From Virgibacillus_R byunsanensis (GTDB lineage: Bacteria; Bacillota; Bacilli; Bacillales; Amphibacillaceae), in NCBI RefSeq assembly GCF_042675965.1, contig NZ_JBHTKJ010000005.1, forward strand, positions 1 through 50,490: a stretch of DNA of 50,490 nucleotides. The letters run 5' to 3'. Of this stretch, positions 1-7,948 are shown piece after piece (position 1 is the first letter of the stretch; each line of letters starts with the position of its first letter). The notes below the pieces were generated by a model. It searched no databases, was not told where the DNA came from, and worked only from the letters and a program-made list of their open reading frames with translations. Both the position numbers and the translations under genes were made by a program.

Positions 1-157
1 TCGCACCTGCTAAATTACACGACCTATGCTCGGTCGCTCCGGAAGCCTTAGTTGCACTTATGCAGATTAAGAAAGATTTATACTTTCTTATCTGCTTAAA
101 AATACGGAGTAATCCGTCAAACTCCAAACACACCTCATGTATTCATTGTCCATATTA
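1..157. repeat. Intergenic flank with a near-perfect inverted repeat; possible dispersed-repeat end
   Basis: No gene is visible here. Positions 62-75 (GCAGATTAAGAAAG) pair with 83-95 (CTTTCTTATCTGC) around a 7-nt loop, with one bulged base. Neither strand has a convincing T-run after the stem, so a simple terminator is doubtful. The more GC-rich stretch at 1-60 looks like the end of an interspersed repeat, but no second copy lies in this window. Confidence 0.35.
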
Positions 158-1546
158 TCAAGCCCGTTTCTGCAAGTTAACACACAACTGTTGATAGGCG
201 TCTGACTCGTGCTTCATTCCCATTTCACGATAGGTTTTGGATAACCATTGCAAGGGCTTTGGATCATTTGGCTTTAATTCCATTTCCCAGCTAAAACACT
301 CTATTGCACTCTCCATCTGTCTAAATTCATAATATAATTCACCTAGTCTCTGCATTTGATCTAAATCATCGGTAAGTTTATGCATGGTGTCAATTTTTCT
401 ATATAACTGATGGGTTTTATGGTTTCCTTTAAAAGGATTAAGTATAGCTTTTATATGCTTTAGTTCTTGTGTTCTCATTAACAAAATTACATATTTATGA
501 AGAAATTTTTGGGCTTTGTCAGGAAACTCATCCATAACAGGACTTAATAAGGTAGGAAGCATTTCTGGGTGTATGGAATACGCTTTTGTATCGTCCAGCA
601 TATCACCAATGGTTTGGACCTGAGATTCCGTAAGTTGGAGGTCTTGGTTATTCAGCATGTGAACAACTTTTTCGGTATTATGGGTTTCTACATATTTGTT
701 AAATAAATCCTGTTTCAGTGGAGGGAAGGTAGGTATTTGCGAATTTATTACTTCTAATATGTTTACCATATCGTTTTCTTTTGCATACTGTTCCAATAAT
801 GTTAGTAATGAATGGTAATACTCATTAGAAGGAGTTGCCGTTAATTTGTAACTATATAAGGCAATCAGGTCAATCCAGCGGGATTCTTTCTCTAAGCGTG
901 CTACAAGCTGCTGAAAACAGTGATCATCTTCTTTTTGATTATATAGTATCTTTTCGGCATAAATGGAGTCTTTGGTAAAAATTTCCTCAGACTTATCATT
1001 GTAGAGAATGGCATATTTGTCAAAAATGGAGTCCTTAGGAAGTTGTTTGACCAAACTATGATTTGGTGCGAAATCCATTAAAATGCGAAGGATCTGATAA
1101 CCTAAGAAGCTCTGTCCGTTTCGACGATATACGTAGAAGATAGATTTAATTTCATTAAACAGATGTTTTTTCGGAATAAATGATTCAAAGAAGGTCAGAA
1201 TAAACGCCTTTTCCTGCGGAGTGTAATTGGAGTCCAATTTTTTCAATAATGGTTTATAGCTAACGATCTTGCATGGATTGTTTGAAGATAACAATACATG
1301 GATAAACGGATGTGGGGCGTTATATACCATGCCTTTTTTAAAAGCGAATTCGACATATGACTGGCGTCGGACTTTTTTTGCTTTTACAGCAGTAAGGTAG
1401 TGGGATTTATAGAAAAACAAATAATACATGTCATGATTTTCACTGACCGCTTCGATAATTTCACTTTGCATGTATAAAGAAACTCTTTCTGCTTGTAATT
1501 GAATCGGTTTTTGATGATCATATAGTACAAATTGTTTATCGCTCAT
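158..1546 (-). CDS. Conserved-looking hypothetical protein with TPR-like C-terminal half (462 aa)
   Basis: I do not recognise this protein by name. It is soluble, with no signal peptide or membrane segment. The last 80 residues resemble tetratricopeptide helices (LGELYYEFRQMESAIECF, then a 'KPNDPKPLQWLSKTYREMG' unit), and the middle is helical and charged, as in degenerate TPR scaffolds. The N-terminal 110 residues, rich in aromatic and beta-type residues, could be a separate small domain. The ATG at 1546 follows a GGGGG Shine-Dalgarno at 7-nt spacing. It is the last gene of the window and is separated from selO by a hairpin. The role is unknown; protein-protein interaction is inferred from the TPR-like part only. 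Confidence 0.6.
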   Translation of the reverse strand: MSDKQFVLYDHQKPIQLQAERVSLYMQSEIIEAVSENHDMYYLFFYKSHYLTAVKAKKVRRQSYVEFAFKKGMVYNAPHPFIHVLLSSNNPCKIVSYKPLLKKLDSNYTPQEKAFILTFFESFIPKKHLFNEIKSIFYVYRRNGQSFLGYQILRILMDFAPNHSLVKQLPKDSIFDKYAILYNDKSEEIFTKDSIYAEKILYNQKEDDHCFQQLVARLEKESRWIDLIALYSYKLTATPSNEYYHSLLTLLEQYAKENDMVNILEVINSQIPTFPPLKQDLFNKYVETHNTEKVVHMLNNQDLQLTESQVQTIGDMLDDTKAYSIHPEMLPTLLSPVMDEFPDKAQKFLHKYVILLMRTQELKHIKAILNPFKGNHKTHQLYRKIDTMHKLTDDLDQMQRLGELYYEFRQMESAIECFSWEMELKPNDPKPLQWLSKTYREMGMKHESDAYQQLCVNLQKRA

Positions 1547-1670
1547 ATTGGAACCCCCATGTCATTTTATACAACTATAACATATAATAGAATGAATCTC
1601 GATTTTAGGGAGAACGAATTGTAACCTAAATACGAAGAAGTACCACATCGATTCGAGCAAAAATATGGGA

Positions 1671-1715
1671 CTAAAAAGAAGTAGTGTGTGATGGTTAACG
1701 GTTAACCATCACACA
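1671..1715 (-). terminator. Terminator downstream of selO
   Basis: A perfect inverted repeat, TGTGTGATGGTTAAC (1685-1699) and GTTAACCATCACACA (1701-1715), has a single central base. Read on the minus strand it is followed by CTACTTCTTTTTAG, a moderate T-rich tail. Because the arms meet at the centre, a real RNA hairpin would open a few central pairs. A palindromic protein-binding site is the alternative. Confidence 0.55.
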
Positions 1716-1774
1716 TATCAAACACACTCCAGTAATACTTTTCAATTTGCCCTATATACCATTCAGCTAATTCA

Positions 1775-3235
1775 TCATGTACCGCAAAAGGTTCGGTAAG
1801 GACGAGTTGAACCCGCAGGCAATGTGGTGTAGTCAGCCTTTTCGGGCGAGTGCGTGTATGGGCTTGAAAGAACATCAAGAAACCGTTGCATCACGCTGAA
1901 GTCTCCTTGGTTAACTGCAGCTTCTAAGGCCTCCTCTACGCGGTGGTTTCGAGGGATTACAGCAGGATTGTTGTTCTGCATCAACTCACGCGAGGCGTTT
2001 TTGGATTCCTCCTGCCTGCCTAGTCTTGCTTGCCACTGCTCATACCACTGAGCAAATTCCGGCGTCTCAAACAGAACCGCATCTCGAGACTTGTCAAAAG
2101 TTAAAGCGCGGAAGGTATTGGTATAGTCCGCACTATATTTCTGCATCATAGTAAGGAGACCTTCAACTAGTGATTCATCCTCCGCCTCTTCATTAAATAT
2201 TCCTAGTTTGGCTCTCATTCCCGCATGCCAATTAAATAGGTACAGATCCTTAAATTTTGCAAGCTCCTCCTTAGCCAGTTCACTAGCCTCTTCGGGATCA
2301 TCGTGTATCAGCGTCAAAAGTGTTTCAGCAAAGCGAGAGAGATTCCACAAGGCCATATATGGTTGATTACCATAGGCATAGCGCCCTTCTCTATCAATGG
2401 AACTGAATACCGTTTTCGGATCATACGTATCCATAAAGGCGCAAGGGCCATAATCAATCGTCTCCCCACTAATAGTCATGTTGTCGGTGTTCATCACACC
2501 GTGAACAAAACCAACTAGCTGCCATTTGGCAATTAGTGCTGCCTGACGTTCGATCACTTTCTGAAGTAGAGCGAGGTATCGGTCCTGATTAGCATCTAAC
2601 TCTGGAAAATGGCGTTTAATGGCATAATCAGCCAGTTCCCGAAGTTCATCAGCACTACCCCACTTTGCCGCATATTCAAAGGTACCAACGCGCAGATGAC
2701 TAGTTGCAACTCTGGTTAAGATCGCACCTGGTGAGTCCGTTTCACGCATAACTTTTTCACCTGTAGTTACCACGGCCAGACTACGAGTGGTAGGAATACC
2801 AAGGGCATTCATAGCTTCACTAATGATGTATTCCCGCAGCATCGGCCCCAGTGTCGCCCGCCCATCGCCCCTCCGGGAGTATGGCGTTCTACCAGAACCC
2901 TTTAGCTGAATATCAACCCGCTCACCTTCAGGAGTAATCTGCTCACCAATTAAAAGCGCTCGCCCGTCTCCTAACTTCGTAAAACGCCCAAATTGATGCC
3001 CTGCGTATGCTTGAGCAAGAAATAAAGAGCCTTCAGGAATCTCGTTACCAGCAAGCACCGCTTTACCATCCTCGCTTTGTAACGCCTGTACGTTCAACCC
3101 CAGGGATATTGCCAAAGTATCATTTAAAATGGCTATATCAGGTGTTTGTACAGGGTTTGGATCGATGCTGCTAAAAAATAATTTTGGAAGACGCGCATAA
3201 CTGTTGTCCAAATTCCATCCTGTTTTATGTGTCAT
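1775..3235 (-). CDS. selO: Protein adenylyltransferase SelO (YdiU/UPF0061 family)
   Basis: SelO is a pseudokinase-fold enzyme that transfers AMP from ATP to Ser/Thr/Tyr residues of target proteins and has been linked to redox stress. The family core is present: GDGRALLIGE, the QLKGSGRTPYSRRGDGRA segment carrying the nucleotide-binding lysine, and HGVMNTDNM followed by IDYGPCAFMD with the metal-binding Asn/Asp. The protein ends YRTFCGT, so both the mid-protein Cys (YGPC) and the C-terminal Cys that can pair in the E. coli enzyme are kept. I prefer the ATG at 3235 (486 aa): it follows AAAGGAG with a 5-nt spacer, while the in-frame ATG at 3259 would translate through that ribosome binding site. 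The gene is visibly more GC-rich than its neighbours. Confidence 0.93.
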   Translation of the reverse strand: MTHKTGWNLDNSYARLPKLFFSSIDPNPVQTPDIAILNDTLAISLGLNVQALQSEDGKAVLAGNEIPEGSLFLAQAYAGHQFGRFTKLGDGRALLIGEQITPEGERVDIQLKGSGRTPYSRRGDGRATLGPMLREYIISEAMNALGIPTTRSLAVVTTGEKVMRETDSPGAILTRVATSHLRVGTFEYAAKWGSADELRELADYAIKRHFPELDANQDRYLALLQKVIERQAALIAKWQLVGFVHGVMNTDNMTISGETIDYGPCAFMDTYDPKTVFSSIDREGRYAYGNQPYMALWNLSRFAETLLTLIHDDPEEASELAKEELAKFKDLYLFNWHAGMRAKLGIFNEEAEDESLVEGLLTMMQKYSADYTNTFRALTFDKSRDAVLFETPEFAQWYEQWQARLGRQEESKNASRELMQNNNPAVIPRNHRVEEALEAAVNQGDFSVMQRFLDVLSSPYTHSPEKADYTTLPAGSTRPYRTFCGT

Positions 3236-3480
3236 TGGATCTCCTTTTTTCTTTGTCATTTATTCATATATTTAACTTTATTATTCTTAAATTAAACACA
3301 AGGTAGCGCTTATAGTCTCTACTTATACAAATATGTTATACCCTTTTACATATTCGTAAATGGCTATGTATTGTATATAGTCACCCTCCATATAAACCGC
3401 GCACAATAGACCACTTTACAAAAAGCTCCCCCAAACCATCAGGCCGAGAAAACATAAATACGCATGTTATTAGGCTCTTA

Positions 3481-4860
3481 TCAAGATTTTAACTCAACCC
3501 GCACCACGCACTCAACGTGATTCGTCTGTGGAAACATATCAACTGGTTGCACTTCCTTCGTCTCATACCCGCCATCTTCCAACACGCGCAAATCCCGCGC
3601 AAGCGTCGATGGATTACATGAAACATAAACGATCCGCTTTGGCTGCATGTCAGTCATTGCCTTCAACAGCTCTTCGTCACAGCCTTTACGTGGTGGATCG
3701 ACAATAATAACGTCTGGTCGTAATCCTTGGGCTTTCCACCATGGCATTACTTTTTCTGCTTCACCAACGACGAAGTCAACATTTGTGATGCCGTTAAGTT
3801 TTGCATTATTTTTGGCATCACTAATTGCTTCTGGCACAATTTCCACTCCATAAACCTGCTTAGCTTTTTCGGCTAAAAATAATGAAATTGTGCCGATTCC
3901 ACAGTAAGCATCAATTACCACATCATCACTAGTGATATCAGCATATTCCAATGCTTTGTCATACAGAGTTTTCGTTTGTGGCGGATTCACTTGATAAAAA
4001 GACTTCGCAGAAATAGCAAATCGAATATCACCGATCGTATCGTAAATGTATTCATCTCCCCAAAGAACGTTAGTCTTATTCCCTAAAACAACGTTTGTAC
4101 GTTTGTTATTAATGTTGTGTATAATCGACTTCACGTGTGGGTATGTCTCTGTTAACTCCTTCACTAACTCCTCTTTATGCGGTAATTTATCCGTACGTGT
4201 TACGATCACAATCATCGTATCTTTGGTTTCTCTACCTGTACGTACCATAATATGACGTAATGTACCCCGATCAGTCTTCTCATCATATGCCGATATTCCA
4301 AGCCGAGTTGCTAATCGTCGGACTGCTTCAACAGCCCGGTCATTTAATTCATCCTGAATGACACACGTTTCTTGATCTTCAATAATATGATGGCTTCGTT
4401 TTTGATAAAATCCGGTAATTAGCTCACCATCTTTTTCCCCAACTGGGATTTGTACTTTATTTCGGTAGCGCCATGGGTCCTCCATTCCAATTGTTGAATG
4501 AACTGGGACATGATCAAGATGGGCCACCTTCCGCATGACACTTTTGACCTGATTTTGCTTCATTTCAAGCTGCATATCATAACTCATATGTTGAATTTGA
4601 CAGCCCCCACATTTATAAAAAACATTACAAGGAGGCTCGACCCGTTCTGGACTTGGATTTTTTACATCAATTAATTTTCCAAAGCCAAAATTTTTATTGA
4701 CTTTTATCACTTTAACAGTAGCTTCCTCACCTGGTAATGCGTATGGTACAAACAATGGATAACCATTTACTTTACCAACGCCATTTCCTTCATGGGTAAG
4801 ATCTTCGAAACTAAGGGTAATCGTTTCATTCTTTTTTACAGGAGCTGTTTGCTTGGCCAT
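3481..4860 (-). CDS. rlmCD: 23S rRNA (uracil-5-)-methyltransferase RlmCD (TrmA/RumA family)
   Basis: It methylates C5 of uridines in 23S rRNA using S-adenosylmethionine. In B. subtilis the ortholog (YefA) modifies both U747 and U1939. Residues 10-65 form a TRAM RNA-binding domain. C78, C84, C87 and C166 match the [4Fe-4S] ligands (CNVFYKCGGC, then DQETCV). The SAM-binding motif is DAYCGIGTISLFLA, and the catalytic cysteine is C415 in VSCNPSTLARD. At 459 aa the length is normal. In B. subtilis yefA directly follows the diacylglycerol kinase gene; here a membrane-protein pair and a pseudogene have come between them. A Bacillaceae genome may carry a second paralog (YfjO type), so the exact site specificity is inferred from synteny. 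Confidence 0.93.
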   Translation of the reverse strand: MAKQTAPVKKNETITLSFEDLTHEGNGVGKVNGYPLFVPYALPGEEATVKVIKVNKNFGFGKLIDVKNPSPERVEPPCNVFYKCGGCQIQHMSYDMQLEMKQNQVKSVMRKVAHLDHVPVHSTIGMEDPWRYRNKVQIPVGEKDGELITGFYQKRSHHIIEDQETCVIQDELNDRAVEAVRRLATRLGISAYDEKTDRGTLRHIMVRTGRETKDTMIVIVTRTDKLPHKEELVKELTETYPHVKSIIHNINNKRTNVVLGNKTNVLWGDEYIYDTIGDIRFAISAKSFYQVNPPQTKTLYDKALEYADITSDDVVIDAYCGIGTISLFLAEKAKQVYGVEIVPEAISDAKNNAKLNGITNVDFVVGEAEKVMPWWKAQGLRPDVIIVDPPRKGCDEELLKAMTDMQPKRIVYVSCNPSTLARDLRVLEDGGYETKEVQPVDMFPQTNHVECVVRVELKS

Positions 4861-4961
4861 TGTTACCTTCCTTTACGTGCTTGTTTGTGTGGTCTTTATC
4901 TTATCATATCTTGTTCAAATTTCTATAGAAAACATCAGGAGAAATTTCATAAATAATAAAA

Positions 4962-5029
4962 TACTCCTTCAAGCACTGTGTAATAACCATTTAAACTTAA
5001 TGGTATTATTACACGAACTAAAAGGAGTA
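4962..5029 (-). terminator. Long imperfect hairpin, probable terminator of the 6330-5053 membrane gene pair
   Basis: The arms GTGTAATAACCATT (4978-4991) and AATGGTATTATTACAC (4999-5014) pair, extended by an outer stem TACTCCTT (4962-4969) with AAGGAGTA (5022-5029). On the minus strand it is followed by TTTTATTATTT. It lies between the membrane gene pair and rlmCD, as a partial or full terminator would. Confidence 0.5.
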
Positions 5030-5052
5030 CGTATAGTTGTCAAACATAACAT

Positions 5053-5508
5053 TTAAATGATTCCTTGTAACCGTAACACCAATTCCGCAATAAGGGCGGA
5101 ACCAATAAATGTACCCAAAAGTACTAAACTTGCAACAACAAGTGTTTTCCAGCCAAGCTTCATAAAATCAGTCCAAGATCGTCCGATCGCAATGCCTGCA
5201 TATGCTAAAATTGGTGTTGCTAATGCAAGCAGTTGTACCTCAGTTGTCCATGCGACAACAAATTCTGATCCAGGCATCCATGGCATTGACACAATAACGC
5301 CAATAATTGCGATATATGCCACACTCGGAAAATTCACAGGTAATATTTGATTTAAAATAAATCCCGCTAAACAAATAAGAATGAGAATAATCATCCCGGG
5401 AACTGCTGTTAATGGCATAATATCATAGCCTGCCCAGTTACCTAATAATGCGGTGAATCCAAATATTAATAACAAAAACGACCATTCTTGTATGTTTTTT
5501 AATAACAT
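5053..5508 (-). CDS. Small polytopic membrane protein, partner of the upstream DUF3100-like protein (151 aa)
   Basis: I do not recognise a named family with confidence. About five hydrophobic segments can be counted (around residues 8-25, 36-56, 63-80, 92-112, 122-145), joined by short loops, so it is an integral membrane protein. It starts 15 nt after the stop of the 268-residue membrane gene, with a good GGAGGGAAT ribosome binding site, so the two are almost certainly co-transcribed. The pair may form the two halves of one transporter or permease; this is inference from topology and pairing only. The pair sits between dgkB and rlmCD, which are adjacent in B. subtilis, so it is an insertion relative to that order. 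Confidence 0.6.
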   Translation of the reverse strand: MLLKNIQEWSFLLLIFGFTALLGNWAGYDIMPLTAVPGMIILILICLAGFILNQILPVNFPSVAYIAIIGVIVSMPWMPGSEFVVAWTTEVQLLALATPILAYAGIAIGRSWTDFMKLGWKTLVVASLVLLGTFIGSALIAELVLRLQGII

Positions 5509-5523
5509 GGAATTCCCTCCTTA

Positions 5524-6330
5524 TTATGTAACATTCTTTTTCTCCTCGCGACGATTTGTCATAAATTTATACAGTTTTTCGGTTAATGGTAAAGCAATAA
5601 ATATACTTACATAAAGTCCCGTTGATAATGATAACAAGTTACTTGCCCCAGCAAAGGCAACAATTTGATTTTCCATGGCAGGAAATGCTTCAATTAATGA
5701 TCCACTCGCTGCAGCCATCATACTTCCACTACCAATTCCTGATGCCATTGCAAATGATAGAGGGTGTAATGGAGTTAAGGTTGCCAAGAATCCAGCAATG
5801 AGCCCCATAAAGACTGCACCAAATACAGTACCAAAAATGTAAACCGCCATGACTCCCCGTCCCTCAGCAGAGCTAATACCGTATTTATCCATAATTAATC
5901 CTACGTTTGGTTCGCGAGCTACAGAGTGTGTCATTCCAATTGATTCACGCTTTAAACCTAACCATACAGCTACTGGTAATGCTATAAGAATTGTACCTAA
6001 ATTGCCTAATTCCTGAAGTAGAAGTGCAGGTCCTGCGGCAATTAACTCCGGCATAGACGGTCCAATAATAACCCCAATTTTTGCAAGTAGTAGTGCAACC
6101 CCCAAAACGATAATTGGTTCTGCATTTTTAGACTGTTTTTCTTTTACCACTGGGGTGAAATATAGGACAAGCCCGATGATTAGTGCGTATAACATTGGTA
6201 ACAGTAAAACGACACCTGGACCAATTGAAAAACTGAACGTTCCAATTAATTCTGTTACAACTACAGTCAATAAAACCAGTGCATGTAGACGCCAGTCTTT
6301 CCAAAGTCCTGGTAAAACTTCACTACTCAT
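5524..6330 (-). CDS. Polytopic membrane protein, DUF3100-like (268 aa)
   Basis: About eight hydrophobic segments cover the protein. Distinctive features are GPGVVLLLPMLYALIIG near residue 40, a loop MTHSVAREPNVGLIMDKYG near 135, and a glycine/serine/alanine-rich stretch, MASGIGSGSMMAAASGS, near 200, of the kind seen in re-entrant or substrate-gating loops of carriers. From memory this resembles DUF3100 proteins of Firmicutes; no function is established for them as far as I know. The C-terminus is a positively charged tail (NRREEKKN), suggesting a cytoplasmic end. It pairs with the 151-aa protein downstream. The decayed dehydrogenase immediately upstream may once have been the enzyme served by this carrier. 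Confidence 0.6.
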   Translation of the reverse strand: MSSEVLPGLWKDWRLHALVLLTVVVTELIGTFSFSIGPGVVLLLPMLYALIIGLVLYFTPVVKEKQSKNAEPIIVLGVALLLAKIGVIIGPSMPELIAAGPALLLQELGNLGTILIALPVAVWLGLKRESIGMTHSVAREPNVGLIMDKYGISSAEGRGVMAVYIFGTVFGAVFMGLIAGFLATLTPLHPLSFAMASGIGSGSMMAAASGSLIEAFPAMENQIVAFAGASNLLSLSTGLYVSIFIALPLTEKLYKFMTNRREEKKNVT

Positions 6331-6375
6331 TATAAATTCTCCTTCGAAATTTGAATGTTATTGCAAGGTAAGACC

Positions 6376-6889
6376 TTACCCAGAGGCTAGTTTACCTTTT
6401 CCGTTGTGATCACCAATTTGAAAAAATTGATATATATTCTGACTTGCAAGAGTAGCAATATGATTTTTTCTACCAGGTTACGATATAAATAAATATCTTT
6501 ACTTTTATTGGCTAGCGAAAACTTAACATCAGCAACGTATCATTTAGGGTATTAGGGCCAAACACACCCATTACCCTTGTATGTGCTGAACACTTCTGTA
6601 GTATGGAAGCAATTTTTTTCAAAACACCTGGTCTTTCCCCAGTTAACATTGCCTAACTTAGTAATGTTAATACTCCTCCTACAATCATATTGTCACATAG
6701 CTTAAGCGTTTGGCCTGCACCACTAGGTTCAATATATTCTATATGATCTCCCACAGATTTCAAGCTGGATGTTATACCTGTAAGCGCTTTTTCATTTCCA
6801 CCTATCCTAATTGTAAGTGTTCCATCCTCCACTCCAGCTGGGCCACCACTTAAAGGACAATTGATTATTTCTACAACACCAACTCTAAG
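6376..6889 (-). pseudogene. Decayed 3-hydroxyisobutyrate dehydrogenase / tartronate-semialdehyde reductase family gene (3' part only)
   Basis: Translating the minus strand gives LRVGVVEIINCPLSGGPAG and then EDGTLTIRIGGNEKAL, which match the family's 'DAPVSGG.AG...GTL.IMVGG' block. Next come EPSGAGQTLKLCDNM (the conserved catalytic-lysine region G.GQ..KL..N) and MIVGGVLTLLS. A TAG stop interrupts at about 6652. After a frame change the trace resumes as ADVKFSLANKSKDI (family 'F.L.L..KD'). After another shift it continues as NHIATLASQNIYQFF, then QIGDHNGKGKLASG and a TAA at 6376-6378. The N-terminal Rossmann NAD-binding half is missing and an in-frame stop precedes the preserved part. At least one nonsense codon, two frameshifts and a 5' truncation make it non-functional. 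Confidence 0.8.
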
Positions 6890-6902
6890 GGGTTAAGTCT
6901 TA

Positions 6903-7811
6903 TTATTCTTCCTTCTCCACAAACACATCCGGCACAAAAAATTCGATATGCTCTTGGAGATTTACGAATTCACCTGGCAGCATACCACCAAATTCTCCGT
7001 CAATATTCAGTTGCATTTTTTCATCTGTATCTACTTTCACATTTCTTGCTCGTGCATAAATAACATTACCGTCATCTAAATGAGCTCCTCTTGTTGCCAG
7101 TGATGCTATACGAATAAATTCAGCTAGGTTTGTTTTACGCAATATGATTAAATCGAAATAACCGTCGTTTAATTTAGCATTTGGTGCAAGCTTTTCAAAA
7201 CCACCGACAGAGTTAGTGTTTGCTACTAAAAATAACATAATCTCGTCGTCAATTATATTGCCGTCATACTCTATTTTTGCACGTATTGGTTTAAGAGATG
7301 GAAGCATTTCAATCCCTTTCATATAATATGCTAACTGTCCTATCATAGTCTTTAGCTTACTTGGTACTTCATAGGTAAGTTCAGTTAGTTTCCCACCACC
7401 AGCTATATTCATAAAGTAATGGTCATTAACTCTGCCAATATCAAGTGGCATAGTTTGATCTGCTAAGATGATATCTAATGCTTTCTTTATATCTCTTGGA
7501 ATAGATAGTGCTCTTGCAAAGTCATTCGTTGTTCCAGTCGGGATGATCCCTAACTTTGGACGAAAGTCCTTTTCTGCTAATCCATTTATTACCTCATTAA
7601 TAGTTCCATCTCCACCAGCAGCAACAACTACATCATACTTACGTTCTACTGCAGTTTCAGCTGCTTTAATCGCATCGCCTTCACTGGTAGTTGCATGTGC
7701 GGAAGTTTCATACCCGGCTTTTTCAAAACGCTCTAGTACATGAGCTAACTCTCGTTTGAATACTTCACGACCTGATGTCGGATTATAAATGATTCGGGCC
7801 CGTTTCAACAT
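6903..7811 (-). CDS. dgkB: Diacylglycerol kinase, soluble DgkB type
   Basis: It phosphorylates diacylglycerol released by lipoteichoic acid synthesis, returning it to phosphatidic acid and the phospholipid pool. The DAGK catalytic fold shows RIIYNPTSGRE at the N-terminus, the nucleotide-binding AAGGDGTINEVINGL near residue 65, and GIIPTGTTNDFARAL near 95. Asp-rich segments (LNDGYFDL, NIDGEFGG) match the structural and catalytic metal region. There is no membrane segment, as expected for the soluble DgkB rather than the integral DgkA. The length, 302 aa, is typical. It follows gatB after a 137-nt gap containing a hairpin, in the same order as B. subtilis (gatB region - yerQ - yefA). Confidence 0.93.
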   Translation of the reverse strand: MLKRARIIYNPTSGREVFKRELAHVLERFEKAGYETSAHATTSEGDAIKAAETAVERKYDVVVAAGGDGTINEVINGLAEKDFRPKLGIIPTGTTNDFARALSIPRDIKKALDIILADQTMPLDIGRVNDHYFMNIAGGGKLTELTYEVPSKLKTMIGQLAYYMKGIEMLPSLKPIRAKIEYDGNIIDDEIMLFLVANTNSVGGFEKLAPNAKLNDGYFDLIILRKTNLAEFIRIASLATRGAHLDDGNVIYARARNVKVDTDEKMQLNIDGEFGGMLPGEFVNLQEHIEFFVPDVFVEKEE

Positions 7812-7905
7812 GTCCCCACCCCATTTTTTCAGTCATTACTTTCATGATCATCAATCATTATCATAGACTTTTTTTCATCTTTTGAAAAGGACTATGACAA
7901 ATTCA

Positions 7906-7931
7906 GACTACTACCATAATTGGTAGTAGTC
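7906..7931 (-). terminator. Weak hairpin between gatB and dgkB
   Basis: GACTACTACC (7906-7915) pairs perfectly with GGTAGTAGTC (7922-7931) around ATAATT. On the minus strand the stem is followed by TGAATTTGTC, which is poor as a T-tract, so it may only attenuate or protect the gatCAB transcript's 3' end. Confidence 0.4.
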
Positions 7932-7948
7932 TTGATATCGTAATAGTA

